A program made the translations under genes and the position numbers. Below are positions 52,579-63,473 of a DNA stretch of 64,000 nucleotides, in pieces (position 1 is the stretch's first letter; each line of letters starts with the position of its first letter). The notes under the pieces are model-generated. The model searched no databases, was not told the origin of the DNA, and saw only the letters and a program-made list of their open reading frames with translations. Origin of the DNA: G965207125 sp965207125 (GTDB taxonomy: Bacteria; Pseudomonadota; Alphaproteobacteria; Puniceispirillales; UBA1172); the NCBI GenBank assembly GCA_965207125.1, contig OZ242263.1, positions 806,001 to 870,000 of the forward strand. Direction: 5' to 3'.

Positions 52579-52608
52579 CTTTACAAAGAGTGTTATAATC
52601 CCCATATA
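52579..52608 (+). promoter_or_regulatory. sigma32-like promoter of rpoH overlapping a sigma70 -10
   Basis: CTTTACAAA (52579-52587) and CCCCATATA (52600-52608) are spaced like a heat-shock promoter (family pattern CTTGAAA, 12-15 bases, CCCCATNTA). A perfect TATAAT (52594-52599) sits directly beside the CCCCAT, so a housekeeping promoter may overlap. This points to autoregulated rpoH transcription, as described for Caulobacter. Confidence 0.6.
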
Positions 52609-52639
52609 ACTACTAATAACGTCATTGGGGTTTTGTGTT

Positions 52640-53536
52640 ATGAGCGTAGCGAGTTTACCGGCATCACTTGAAAATCTATCGCCTGAGGGTAATCTTGCGC
52701 GGTATTTACAGGAAATCAGGCGTTTTCCAATGCTGTCCGCCGATGATGAATACACATTGGCAAAAGACTGGAAAAGCACCGGCAACGTCGAAGCGGCGCA
52801 TAAACTAGTAACAAGCCATTTACGCCTAGTGGCCAAAATCGCCATGGGCTACCGAGGCTATGGCTTACCAGTGAGTGAGTTAATCGCTGAGGGTAATCTT
52901 GGAATGATGCATGCGGTTAAGAAGTTCGAGCCCGAAAAAGGATTTCGCTTGTCGACTTACGCAAGGTGGTGGATCAAGGCGAGCATTCAGGAATATGTTT
53001 TACGTTCATGGTCGCTGGTTAAAATTGGTACTACGGCGGCGCAAAAAAAACTATTTTTCAATCTACGGCGCATCAAAGGTGAGATCAAAGCCTATGAGCA
53101 GGGCGACCTTGAGCCTGAACAGGTGACGGAAATCGCCGAACAGTTAGATGTTTCTGAAGTCGAGGTGGTCAATATGAATCGCCGCATTGCTGGAGGAGAT
53201 CATTCGCTGAATGCACCCATTTCAGGTGAAGCCGATCATTCGCAATGGCAGGACTGGCTGGAAGATGATAGCGAAACGCAAGAAGTGCAATTCGCCGAAG
53301 CGGAGGAATATCATATCCGTCGCCAACTGATGCTTAAGGCGATGGAAGGCCTCAATGAACGTGAAGTTGCGATTATTCAGGCAAGACGCCTAGCGGATAC
53401 GCCGGAAACACTTGAGGAATTATCGAAAAAATTCAGCGTCAGTCGTGAACGTATTCGCCAGATAGAAACGCGCGCTTTTGAAAAACTGCAACTTGCAGTT
53501 CGCCATCAAGCCGAAGAGATTGGTCTAACCGGGTAA
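52640..53536 (+). CDS. rpoH: RNA polymerase sigma-32 factor RpoH
   Basis: Heat-shock sigma factor. From the ATG at 52640 (MSVASLPASLENLSPEGNLA) it is 298 residues; the frame is open five codons earlier. Region 2 is clear (HLRLVAKIAMGYRGYGLPVS, then LSTYARWWIKASIQEYVLRS), the RpoH box-like segment follows at about residues 128-140 (AAQKKLFFNLRRIKGE), and region 4 ends with SVSRERIRQIETRAFEKL. FtsH, which degrades RpoH in other proteobacteria, is encoded 7 kb away. Convergent with purA. Confidence 0.96.
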   Translation: MSVASLPASLENLSPEGNLARYLQEIRRFPMLSADDEYTLAKDWKSTGNVEAAHKLVTSHLRLVAKIAMGYRGYGLPVSELIAEGNLGMMHAVKKFEPEKGFRLSTYARWWIKASIQEYVLRSWSLVKIGTTAAQKKLFFNLRRIKGEIKAYEQGDLEPEQVTEIAEQLDVSEVEVVNMNRRIAGGDHSLNAPISGEADHSQWQDWLEDDSETQEVQFAEAEEYHIRRQLMLKAMEGLNEREVAIIQARRLADTPETLEELSKKFSVSRERIRQIETRAFEKLQLAVRHQAEEIGLTG

Positions 53537-53565
53537 TCAGACGGCGCAAGGGTTATTCTTTAAAT

Positions 53566-53591
53566 GAGGTCTCAAACGGAGGTCTCAAACG
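53566..53591. repeat. 13-bp perfect tandem duplication at the purA 3' end
   Basis: GAGGTCTCAAACG occurs twice in a row (53566-53578 and 53579-53591). It covers the last codons and stop of purA. Since 13 is not a multiple of three, it changes the C-terminus: the present reading ends FETSV, whereas with one copy it would run on as FETSFKE and then stop. Confidence 0.9.
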
Positions 53592-54871
53592 GGTCTTTGA
53601 CGAGAATCGTGTCATCGCGCCCTCTGCCTGTAGAAACGCTGGCCACTGGGATTCCAGTCAATTCCTCAAGTCTCTTGATATATTTCACCGCTCGAGGCGG
53701 CAAACCAGCCCATGATCTAACCCCTGCTGTGCTTTCATGCCAACCTTCTATATCCTCATAAATTGGCTCAAGGCGTTCTTGATCAAAACTCGCCGGCGGA
53801 AAACGATCAAGGATTTTATCGCCAAGCCGATAGCCAATACAAATCCTAAGCGTCTCAAACCCATCGAGCACATCTATTTTTGTTAGCGCCATGCCGCTGA
53901 TTCCAGAAATTTTTCCTGCTTGCTTGACCATCACCGCATCAAACCAGCCACATCGGCGCTTGCGCCCTGTGACCGTGCCGAATTCATTGCCCCTCTTGCC
54001 CAAAATCTCGCCAGTCTCGTTTTTTTCCTCGGTAGGAAAAGGACCCGCGCCAACGCGCGTGGTGTAAGCCTTGGTAATCCCCAGCACATAGCCAATCAAA
54101 GTTGGAGCGAACCCCGAACCCGCCGAGGCTTGCCCCGCCACCGTGTGTGATGAGGTCACAAAAGGATAGGTGCCGTGATCAATATCGAGCATTACGCCCC
54201 TGCGCGCCTTCAAATAGAATTCGGTGTCCGCGGCGCTGCTGCGCATCGAGAAGATGCCAGACCTCACCCAAATAGGGGATGATTCTCTTCCGCATAGGGG
54301 TGAGCAATTCCATGATCTCATCGGTCTCAATAACCGCCTCTCCGGCGCCCTGAAGCCAGATATTATGGTGCTCAAGCAGGCGTTCAAGAGCAGTGAGTAA
54401 AACGTTATCATTGATCAGGTCAGCCATCCGAACCGCCCGCCGTGCGACTTTATCCTCATACGCCGGCCCTATACCGCGACCAGTCGTGCCGATCCTGCCT
54501 TTGCCCAAAAGACGCTCGCGCGCAAGATCTATTCGCTGATGCACTGGTAATACGAGCGGGGCGGATAGCGAAATCATCAGATTATCAGGATTGATCTCAA
54601 CCCCCTTATTGATGAGCATATCCATCTCATCAACGAGCGCCTTGGGGTCAATCACAACCCCGTTGCCGATCACCGAGATTTTCCCTGCGCGCAAAATACC
54701 CGAAGGCAACAGACTCAGCTTATAAGTCTTATCATCGATCACCATCGTATGCCCTGCATTATGTCCACCTTGAAAACGGACAATCACATCGGCTTTTTCC
54801 GATAGCCAATCAACGATTTTGCCCTTGCCCTCATCGCCCCATTGAGAGCCAATTACTACAACATTTGTCAT
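53572..54871 (-). pseudogene. purA: adenylosuccinate synthetase, one frameshift in this sequence
   Basis: First step from IMP to AMP. The 5' frame (54871 down to 54179) begins MTNVVVIGSQWGDEGKGKIV with the GDEGKGK P-loop and reaches ILFEGAQG. The rest continues in another frame as VMLDIDHGTYPFVTSSHTVA to the normal C-terminus. The break is an extra base in the C4 run at 54197-54200: dropping one C restores GAQGVMLDIDHG exactly. All catalytic blocks are otherwise present (GPFPTE, KDPF at the end). Probably an intact gene with a sequence error. It starts 20 bases after hisZ. Confidence 0.93.
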
Positions 54872-54891
54872 TAATTGCGTTCCTTGACAGA

Positions 54892-56066
54892 TTAAGAGAT
54901 ACTTTTGACTTTATCGCCGTCGAGATAATGTGTGGCTTCAAAAGATTGAGCTTCATCGCGCCAGTTCTTGCCATCGCCTAAGGTTTTACCACCCATAATC
55001 GCTTGATGCCCCTGCGCGGTGAGATCGATCAAGGGCCGCTATTCCCCGATCTTGCGGGATATAGACAAGCGGCGGAAATGCACCCGGCGGGACACACCGA
55101 AGAACACGCTCGAGATAAAGCGTAACGCCAGTCGATGTTTCATTATCAGCCGCCGTGGTGGTTATCCTATAGCGTCCGCCTCGTCCAATCTCTCCCCTTA
55201 CGCCTTTAGCAAAGATGGAAAAGCCTACCCCTTGATGATAATCAAACCCGCGCTGTTCCAGCGGATCCATAGTCACCTGAACGAAAGGTGCGGCGATGAT
55301 GATTTCTTCTGCCAAGAGCAAGTAAATCAGCCAGCATAGCCGAGGCCGCCTGTGATAAATTTTTGCTCAAACCTGTTATTTCATCTTTTATCTTATCGCT
55401 TTTAACCAGCGACAGATCGAGAATCTGCCCGATTATCGCGGCGTGGTCAGGAGCAATTCTGCTAATTTCACCAATATCTTTGGCGGCGACCGCACTGCGA
55501 AGCGCGGCATCGATCTCGCCATCCAGCAAAGCATCGAGCAGGCGCGGCACATTCAGATCGATGCTTAAGGTCTCAACGCCGCATCGCCGCAAAGATTCAA
55601 CTGCGACCACCGCAACTTCAGCGTCATGGATAATCGCATTTGCACCGATCAACTCAGCCCCCACCTGCGCTAGTTGCCGTTCAGGATTAAGCGGGTCAGG
55701 CTTTATGCGTAATACCTGCCCGTGATATGCTAGCCTTAATGGGCGCGGTAGATGCTTCATGCGCGTGATCGCGATACGGGCGATCTGCGCGGTCATATCT
55801 GACCTGATCGCCAGCATCCGCCGCGTTATCGGGTCCATCAGGCGAAAAGTGTTGTCTGCTAGGGCCGCGCCCGGGCCTTCAGCGAGCAAAGTTTCCTCAT
55901 ATTCTATCATCGGCGGGCTCACTTGCGCGTACCCCATCGAGACAAAGCTGTCCATCACGGTGTTGATTACGCTGCGCCTTGCCATGGCATCTGCCGGCAT
56001 CACGTCGCTGATGCCTTCTGGCAATAGCCCTGATCCAAGCTGTCGATTATCAGATTTTTTGCTCAT
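54892..56066 (-). pseudogene. hisZ: ATP phosphoribosyltransferase regulatory subunit, two frameshifts in this sequence
   Basis: HisZ is a catalytically dead histidyl-tRNA-synthetase paralogue needed by short HisG. The 5' part (MSKKSDNRQLGSGLLPEGIS) shows the class II core (VSPPMIEYEETLLAEGPG, RMLAIRSDMTAQIARIA, AYHGQVLRI). An extra base near 55312 breaks the frame: without it DLLALAEEIIIAAPFVQVTM reads on. The second part has QRGFDYHQGVGFSIFAKGVR and GRGGRYR. A further extra base near 55024 hides the C-terminus, which otherwise reads ALDRLTAQGHQAIMGGKTLG and stops at 54892. Likely intact in the organism. hisG is not in the window. Confidence 0.88.
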
Positions 56067-56443
56067 CAGGGTGATCCGGCATTATTTTCCCGCTCAAGAA
56101 TTACCCCAGCGGGGCGACTTCCGCAATGGTTTTCAGAGGAATCGCGTTTTCAGGGTCGCATTCCACATCTGCCACCTTTCTTTCGGGCCCACAAATGGAG
56201 ATATAACTATAGCCTTATCCCATCATAAGCAGGTAGAGACTTTGGCCTTTGCACATCTATTGTTGCCTTAAAGCAAGAAAACCGAATTCTATTGGTGAGC
56301 GGGAGATCTTCATAGTACATAAGAAACTATACTTTATGTTAAAGCGGATGGAGAAAACGTTGGCCGTTGGCTCTGCCCGCCGAGAATTTCGATGATGATG
56401 AGTGTGGTTGATAAGGAGATCGCTTGCTACAAGACGGGCATTT
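56067..56443. other. 377-bp gap between serC and hisZ, possible damaged small ORF
   Basis: No gene with an intact frame is present. On the minus strand between about 56250 and 56064 protein-like segments can be read in successive frames: MCKGQSLYLLMM, then VADVECDPENAIPLKTIAEV, then VILERENNAGSP ending in a TGA that overlaps the hisZ ATG. Joining them needs at least two indels. Given the frameshifts in the neighbouring genes this may be a real ~70-codon gene. I cannot name it. serA, often placed here, is absent. The rest of the gap (56251-56443) shows nothing recognisable. Confidence 0.35.
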
Positions 56444-57627
56444 TTATTCCTTGAAACCTCGCCCTGCCTCAAGGGCCCAATCGATCCACGGCAGTAATGC
56501 CTCTATATCATCAGCTTCAACGGTCGGGCCGCCCCAAATCCGCAATCCGGGCGGCGCGAGACGATGCGCATTAATATCAAAAGCGACGCCTTCGGCTTCA
56601 AGCATGGCGGTGATTGCTCCGGTGATCATGCGCGATGCTGTCTCATCCAAGTCAACAAACCAATCTGCGGTGATATTCAAGCAAAGAGATGTGGAGGAAA
56701 TTGTCGGCGGCGACTTGGCTAGATAAGCCAACGAAGAATGCTGCGAGATCCAGTCATCGACAATTTTGCGATTGCGGTGCACACGGCCATAAAGCGCGTC
56801 TAATCCGCCGATTTTCTGTACCCACTCCAAAGCGTCAATCGCGTCCTCAACACACATCATAGATGGCGTATTAATCGGTGCACCGTTAAAAATCTCTTCG
56901 ATCAGCGTGTTGTCCTTTGTTAATCTGAACACCTTGGGCATCGGCCATGGCGGGGTATAAGTTTCAAGCCTTTCTACAGCTTTGGGCGATAAAATAATCA
57001 CCCCGTGAGCCGCCTCGCTGCTAACGCCTTCTGCCATGAGAATGTAATCACATCGAGAAGAGGACACGGCACGGGCAAGGCAAAAATAGCGGAAGTAGCA
57101 TCGGCTATCATGAGCCCTGGCCGCGATGGGTTTATCCAGTCGCCATGCGGCACACATACACCCGAAGTTGTGCCGTTCCACGTGAACACCACATCGCGAT
57201 CATCATCAATCTGGCTTAGATCAGGCAGCGCGCCGAACTCGGCGTCAAAAACCCGCACATCATCAAGTTTCAACTGCCCAACAATATCATTAAGCCATAA
57301 TTTGCCGAAAACTTCCCAAGCCAGCACATCAACACCGCGTGCGCCGAGCATTGACCAAAGTGACATTTCCATCGCACCAGTGTCTGAGCCGGGGACGATA
57401 CCAATACGGTAATCATCGGGAATAGCAAGAATCTGACGCATCAGATCAACAACGCTGCATACCCTTGCCGCCCCTACCTCCGAGCGATGCCATCTGCCTA
57501 GAGGCGCAGTTTTAAGAAAATCCGGCGACCAGCCAGGATACTTAACCGTGGGGCCTGAGGAAAAATGCGGGCGGCGCGGCTTCCTTTTCGGCTTCACGCC
57601 AGCAAAATCACGGAGATCAAGCGGCAT
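56444..57627 (-). pseudogene. serC: phosphoserine aminotransferase, one frameshift in this sequence
   Basis: PLP enzyme of serine (and pyridoxal) synthesis, the alphaproteobacterial type. The first part (MPLDLRDFAGVKPKRKPRRP, HFSSGPTVKYPGW, RIGIVPGSDTGAMEMSLWS) runs to VITFSWQKALA, which holds the PLP lysine. It then goes out of frame. The second frame continues SEAAHGVIILSPKAVERLET to the C-terminus (GGPTVEADDIEALLPWIDWA). A base is missing near 57021: adding one G gives KALGSEAAHGV. Otherwise complete at about 394 residues. Start overlaps the glmM end by 11 bases. Confidence 0.9.
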
Positions 57628-59005
57628 CGGTCATTGCAGCACGGATGAGGCCAGACAGAGTGCCTGACACTTGATTCATCAGTTTGGCATCAGGGGTTTC
57701 GACCATAATGCGCAAAACAGATTCAGTCCCTGAGGGACGAATAATGATCCGGCCGGTTTCGCCAAGGCTTGCTTTAGCGTCGCTGATCGCCGCCGCCACC
57801 TGATCACTGTCTAAAGCCTGCGTCATCGCTTCGTGGCTATCCGACACCACATTGGTGATAGTTTGTGGAGTCGGGTCAAATCGAAATAACGCCTCACTCG
57901 CAGGTTTTTCGGCACGCAACAGAGAAGACAACATCACCAACGCGCTCATTAACCCATCACCCGAAGTGGCGTAATCGGTCATCAGGATATGCCCAGAAGG
58001 CTCGCCACCAAGATTAAGATCATTTTGACGCATCGCATCGAGGACATAGCGATCACCAACTTGCGCGCGCATCAGCCCGATAGATTTATCAGCAAAATAC
58101 CGCTCAAGGGGGCCGTGGTTGCTCATCAGCGTGCCGACCACCTTATCGCCGCGTAGCCGCCCTTCCTCAATCATACTATCGGCAATCACCGCAAGACACT
58201 GATCGCCATTAATCAAAACGCCCTTTTCATCGGCCATAATCAGGCGGTCAGCGTCGCCATCAAGCGCAATCCCAATATCCGCGCCATAGCTGACCACCCC
58301 GGGCCGCCATCGCCTCAGGATGCACCGCACCACAGTCTCTGTTGATATTGAGACCGTCCGGCGCAACCGCTAAGGGAATCACCTCAGCACCTAGTTCATA
58401 CAGAATTTCAGGGGCGGCGCGATAAGCCGCTCCATTCGCGCAATCAACCACGACCTTGAGTCCGGTCAGGCGCATATTGCGCGGAATGGCCACTTTGATT
58501 GATTCCATATAACGCCCAAGCCCATCGTTTCAGTCGCCGCGCCCTGCCGAGATTTTCGGGTTCGGCCCAGAGCAATATGATCGGTCATGATTTTAGCGAT
58601 TTCATTTTCTACCGCATCTGGCAATTTATGTCCGTCGGGGCCAAAAAGTTTGATTCCGTTGTCATAATGCGGATTGTGGCTTGCTGAGATCATCACGCCG
58701 ACTTCGGCGCGTAAAGTGCGGGTGAGATAAGCAACAGCAGGGGTTGGCACCGGGCCTAGCAGACGCGTGTCCATCCCTATAGAGGCAAACCCCGCGTGCA
58801 GGGCCGCCTCGACCATATAGCCCGAAAGCCGCGTATCTTTGCCAATAATCACCAAAGGACGCCGTTTTGAAGGCGGTTTGCCATCGGCATTGTGACGTGA
58901 GAAATAATACCCCACAGCCAGTGCGAGGCGGACGATATTCTCAGCCGTCATTGCTCCTGTATTAATCGTGGCCCTGATGCCGTCTGTTCCAAAATATCGT
59001 GTCAT
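57617..59005 (-). pseudogene. glmM: phosphoglucosamine mutase, two frameshifts in this sequence
   Basis: Converts glucosamine-6-P to glucosamine-1-P for UDP-GlcNAc. Segment one begins MTRYFGTDGIRATINTGAMT and contains the phosphoserine motif VGVMISASHNPHYDNGIKLF. A missing base near 58513 throws it out of frame; segment two resumes at RYMESIKVAIPRNM and VVVDCANGAAYRAAPE. An extra base in the C4 run at 58297-58300 ends it. Segment three resumes VVSYGADIGIALDGDADRLI (metal-binding DGDADR) and ends with RIIIRPSGTESVLRIMVE. All catalytic blocks are kept, so the gene is probably intact in the cell. Feeds the murein and lipid A genes in this window. Confidence 0.92.
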
Positions 59006-59037
59006 GCTCGCTTCCGTTCGCTTTTATTTATAAGCTG

Positions 59038-60174
59038 TTACGTGCTCACGTCAATTTTAACCTCATGAAGCCGCACAGCCTCAGCGAGCACCAGCGCCTG
59101 ACGCGTCTCAGGCACGTCATGCACCCTGAACATCTGCACACCTTGCGCATAGCCCAAAGTGGCTAGGCTTAACGAGCCGCCAAGACGCTCTTTTACCGCC
59201 TCATCACGCGAGAGGCGTGCGATGGTCGATTTGCGGCTAACCCCAAGCATAATCGGCACTCCAAGCCCGTGAAACATCGAAATCCACGCCATCAGCTGCA
59301 TGTTATGCTGGGGCGTCTTACCGAAACCAAAACCGATATCGATGGCTATTTGCGCCCGCGGGAGGCCTTCAACGACCGCCTGCTCTATCCTGTGGTCAAA
59401 CCAGTCATAAATATCAGCAGGAGCGAATTGATACCTCGGGGCGGTCTGCATCGAGGACGGTTCGCCCTGCATATGCATGATAATCACCGAACATGATCGT
59501 TTAGCGATCAAATCCGCCGCACCCTGATCGCCAAGCCCGCTTACGTCATTGATCAATCTGGCTCCCCCGTCTAGCGCAGCTTCCATTACCTTTTTATGGC
59601 GCGTATCAGCGGACAGACAATATCCCCTACCCGCCAGTTCCTCGATAATCGGCAAAATCCTGCGACATTCCTCATCAGAGCTGACAGCATCTGCACCGGG
59701 GCGTGTAGATTCGCCGCCGATATCAATAATCTCCGCACCAGCCTGCGTCATCTCAACCGCCGCCGCGACCGCCACGTCAGATTCAAAATGATCCCCGCCA
59801 TCGGAAAAACTGTCAGGAGTCGCGTTGATAATTCCCATGATTCTGAACCGGTTGAGGGATAATCCGGCAAATGAATAACGCGGCGTTGTGATGCGCGTGA
59901 GCCACCGTTGCGCCATTTCCGCCGCCTCGATACTGCCCTGCTCCGCATGATCCAAAAGCGATGCGGCTGGGATGCGTGAGACGGTAAAACGCTCGTTGTG
60001 GCGTTGCAGCACATCGCAATGGGAAAACCCAAGCCCTGTGTCAGTTAAAGGAAATAGTTTCTCGCTGGAAAATCCGCAAATCCCTTGCGGTCTTAGCCAA
60101 GTACGTGCATTGCCACCATAGTGCACATCATCGGCAAAAGGGGGGAGAGGCGGCTTATCTTGCCAGCAGATCAT
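59038..60174 (-). CDS. folP: dihydropteroate synthase
   Basis: Condenses p-aminobenzoate with pterin pyrophosphate in folate synthesis; the target of sulfonamides. 378 residues from the ATG at 60174. The TIM-barrel core starts near residue 110 with RIMGIINATPDSFSDGGDHF, then IIDIGGESTRPGADAVSSDE, and ends with DIGFGFGKTPQHNMQ, LGVSRKSTIARLS and the late VHDVPETRQAL. The ~100-residue N-terminal extension is common in alphaproteobacterial FolP. Its ATG directly follows the ftsH stop. It is the only gene in the 54-64 kb stretch without a frameshift. Confidence 0.94.
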   Translation of the reverse strand: MICWQDKPPLPPFADDVHYGGNARTWLRPQGICGFSSEKLFPLTDTGLGFSHCDVLQRHNERFTVSRIPAASLLDHAEQGSIEAAEMAQRWLTRITTPRYSFAGLSLNRFRIMGIINATPDSFSDGGDHFESDVAVAAAVEMTQAGAEIIDIGGESTRPGADAVSSDEECRRILPIIEELAGRGYCLSADTRHKKVMEAALDGGARLINDVSGLGDQGAADLIAKRSCSVIIMHMQGEPSSMQTAPRYQFAPADIYDWFDHRIEQAVVEGLPRAQIAIDIGFGFGKTPQHNMQLMAWISMFHGLGVPIMLGVSRKSTIARLSRDEAVKERLGGSLSLATLGYAQGVQMFRVHDVPETRQALVLAEAVRLHEVKIDVST

Positions 60175-62101
60175 TCACCGGACGGAGAGGGTGATGCGGC
60201 CCCTTTTCGGGGTTTTCGTGCGCCGCCGGGAATGGTGGTTCTTGATTTTTCGCGCGGTGATGTGGGTAAATCTTCGGAATCGCCGCGAACCACTGTACCG
60301 CCCTCGACAACAGTTTTGATCTCATCGCCTGACAGGGTTTCGTATTCGAGCAAAGCCTCAGCAAGGGTTGTCAGATCTTTTTTATGGGTTTTAAGAATCT
60401 GTGTGGCCTCATTGTAAGCACCATCAACAATGATCCTGATTTCCTCGTCAATCAGCAAAGCGGTTTTGTCGGACATATTTTTCTGCTGCGCCACCGAACG
60501 CCCTAAAAATACCTCTTGTTCATCGGCGGCGTAAGCCAGAAAGCCCAGTTTCTCTGATAATCCCCATTCGGTGACCATCCGCCTTGCGATTTCGGACACC
60601 ATGCGGATATCGCTTGATGCGCCAGTGGTGACTTTTTCTCTGCCGAAAATTATCTCCTCAGCGATGCGTCCCCCGCAAGCGACTCTCAAATCGGCAAACA
60701 GTTTGTCTCGCGCAACAGAGACTCGATCACCTTCAGGTAAGCGCATCACCATGCCAAGGGCTCGGCCACGAGGAATAATTGTCGCTTTGTGAATAGGGTC
60801 TGAAGCAGGCTGGTGCAAAGTGACAATCGCATGCCCAGCTTCGTGATAAGCTGTCAGTTTTTTCTCTTCATCACTCATGACCATCGATCGCCTTTCGGCT
60901 CCCATCATGACTTTATCTTTGGAATCTTCGAATTCAGCCATCGATACGGTGCGGCGATTTTTTCGGGCCGCCTGAAGCGCAGCTTCATTGACAAGATTAG
61001 CAAGATCAGCACCTGAAAATCCTGGAGTGCCACGAGCGATAATCCGTGCATTAACATCGGCCGCCAGTGGTACTTTACGCATATGGACTTTGAGAATTTT
61101 CTCGCGTCCCAGCACGTCAGGATTAGAGACGACAACCTGCCGATCGAAACGTCCCGGCCTCAAAAGTGCAGGATCAAGCACGTCTGGACGGTTAGTCGCA
61201 GCGATAAGAATAACGCCTTCATTGGCTTCAAAGCCGTCCATTTCGACCAACATTTGATTAAGGGTTTGCTCGCGTTCGTCATTGCCGCCGCCCAACCCGG
61301 CGCCACGATGACGCCCGACAGCGTCTATTTCATCGATAAAAATAATGCAGGGCGCGTTTTTCTTACCTTGCTCAAACATATCACGAACACGGCTTGCACC
61401 GACGCCAACAAACATCTCAACGAAGTCTGAGCCGGAAATAGTGAAAAACGGCACATTCGCCTCGCCCGCGATCGCGCGTGCTAGCAAAGTCTTGCCGGTG
61501 CCAGGCGGCCCTACCAGTAAAACACCTTTTGGAATCTTACCGCCAAGACGCTGGAATCGTGATGGATCACGCAGAAACTCGACCACTTCCTCAAGTTCAG
61601 TCTTCGCTTCATCTATACCAGCAACATCATCACAAAGTGAGGCGCCCGTGGTGTTCAGTTAGCAATTTTGCACGCGATTTACCGAATCCCATCGCGCCAT
61701 TACGTCCGCCACCCTGCATCTGGCGCATAAAGAAAATCCACACGCCAATAAAGAGCAGCATCGGAAACCAGCCAAGCAACAGCGATAGAATCCCTGGCGA
61801 GCCGCTTTGATCAGGACGCGCGACAATCCTTACATTGTTATCACGCAAAAGAGGGACAATATCATTACCGTCAGGCATATAACTCGATATACGGATATTG
61901 GTTTGCGTTACGCCATAAAGATTATTGCCCTCTATGGTTACCTCACGCATATCCACCTTTTTCTACTTGCATAATAAAGTCGGAAAATGGAACTTGGGAC
62001 GTGGCCGCATTACCGTTGTTTTGCTGAAACATATTGAACAAGGCCAGCATAACAATGCCAATGGCAATCCATATCATGACGTTTTTTACCGTGTTATTCA
62101 C
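60171..62101 (-). pseudogene. ftsH: ATP-dependent zinc metalloprotease FtsH, two frameshifts in this sequence
   Basis: Membrane AAA protease that degrades RpoH, LpxC and misfolded membrane proteins in other proteobacteria. A GTG at 62101 opens VNNTVKNVMIWIAIGIVMLA, the first membrane span. An extra A in the A5 run (T5 at 61958-61962) breaks the frame before REVTIEGN. The second segment holds the periplasmic domain and second span. An extra base at 61633 stops it before DDVAGIDEAK. The third, from 61586, has Walker A GPPGTGKTLLA, the SRH region, and the zinc site HEAGH. The C-terminus (PSPSGE) abuts folP. Likely intact in the organism. Confidence 0.93.
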
Positions 62102-62118
62102 TGTCTTTTGCCCTTTCT

Positions 62119-63473
62119 CTATGCGGCAATCGTGCCGATAAACCCCGCTTCACCGTTTTTGAGTTTTACTCCACCACCGCTCGATCCCATATTCCTCAAA
62201 TGGGGAAACCTCGTACCATCGTCAAGAGTCACTCCGCTGATTTTACCCCCATTATCGCCATTTGTGGTGCGATCGTCAACAATCACTGGCAATGACCAGA
62301 AAGCTCGAGGGGGGGCCGATGCGCAAAACTGCTCTGTAGCGGCGTTCCTACGCATTGCGGCAAAACGTCTGGCTCCCATCGGCTCGATTGTTGCCTTGTG
62401 CGGATATCGAACCACCCATCGCCCGTCAAACAGCGCAGTACCGTCAAGGATCAGCATCGGCTCTATGCGCCGCCCTGCTTCACGAAAAACCAGAATTTTC
62501 TCCGGCCATCGCTTATCATATCGCCACTCACATCCCGCAAGCGTGCTATCGCGTCCAGACGCTAATCGCTCGGCAAGTTCAGCGGCCGCGTCATGATCAG
62601 GTGGATAACCTGGCGTTGTCATCCGTCTAGCCAGCCTCGCGATCACATGGCACAGGACAGGACGGCTCTCTGGGCAGGGAGAGCAACCAGCGCTCGAACC
62701 AGCCCCACCCGCCATTTTCGATATTCATCAAGGGTGGGACGATCGCCTCTAGAGCCGTATCGAGATTTTCAGTGATGCGCCGCGCCAGTCCTGAAAGTCT
62801 CAGAAAATCACTGTCATCTATTCCCTCGTCTGTCATCAACGCCTTATCACGGCGTAATTGTGGGCGTTTATAGCGTTGGTCGTGGTTGGTCGGATCCTGC
62901 ACCACCTCAACCTCCGCACTTTGGGCCGCCGCCTCAAGAAACGCTTTAGGGACACTTAAAAAGGGGGCGCGCGAGAATAACGCTGCCGATCGTCGAAATA
63001 TCCGCCATACCGCTGAGCCCGCGCAATCCTGAGGATTTTTCAAGACGCATCTGCACGGTTTCTGCCTGATCTTCGGCGTGATGGGCCATGATAATCGTGG
63101 CGTTATCACGCATAGCAAGGCGATGGAGAATCTCAAAACGCCGCGCCCTCGCCCATACTGCAAGCCCTGTTTTCGGAGGCGATTCAACAACACGATGGCA
63201 AGTGGCCGCGATACCCATCGCGTTTAGCCTTGCGGTGACAAGCGCGGCTTCGGCGGCGGAATCGTGACGGATAGCATGATCGACCACCACCGCGCTCAGA
63301 TGGGGTTTTGGGGGTGTGAGATTTTTATGCCAATCCCCGATAAGCACCGCCATGCCCATGCTGTCAGGGCCGCCTGAAACCGCAAGTAATAGCGGGCTAT
63401 CCTTAATCGGTAACCCTAATCTGAGCATTAACGCATCTATCGAGAAATGACGCGATTTGTCTCGTTTAGGCAC
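62119..63473 (-). pseudogene. tilS: tRNA(Ile)-lysidine synthase, two frameshifts in this sequence
   Basis: Modifies C34 of the AUA-reading tRNA-Ile to lysidine. Segment one (from MPKRDKSRHFSIDALMLRLG) has the PP-loop LLAVSGGPDSMGMAVL and IIMAHHAEDQAETVQMRLEK. An extra base in the G5 run at 62963-62967 ends it; segment two resumes FLSVPKAFLEAAAQ and VVQDPTNHDQRYKRPQLR. Another extra base at 62672-62674 leads to segment three (ESRPVLCHVIARLARRM, then the C-terminal domain). With the two bases removed the frame is continuous. Its ATG overlaps the cpoB stop by eight bases. Confidence 0.9.

Noticed and set aside
54197..54200. purA break as a programmed ribosomal frameshift
   Set aside because: There is no slippery heptamer or downstream pseudoknot evident, PurA is not known to use recoding, and many neighbouring genes show the same kind of homopolymer indel.
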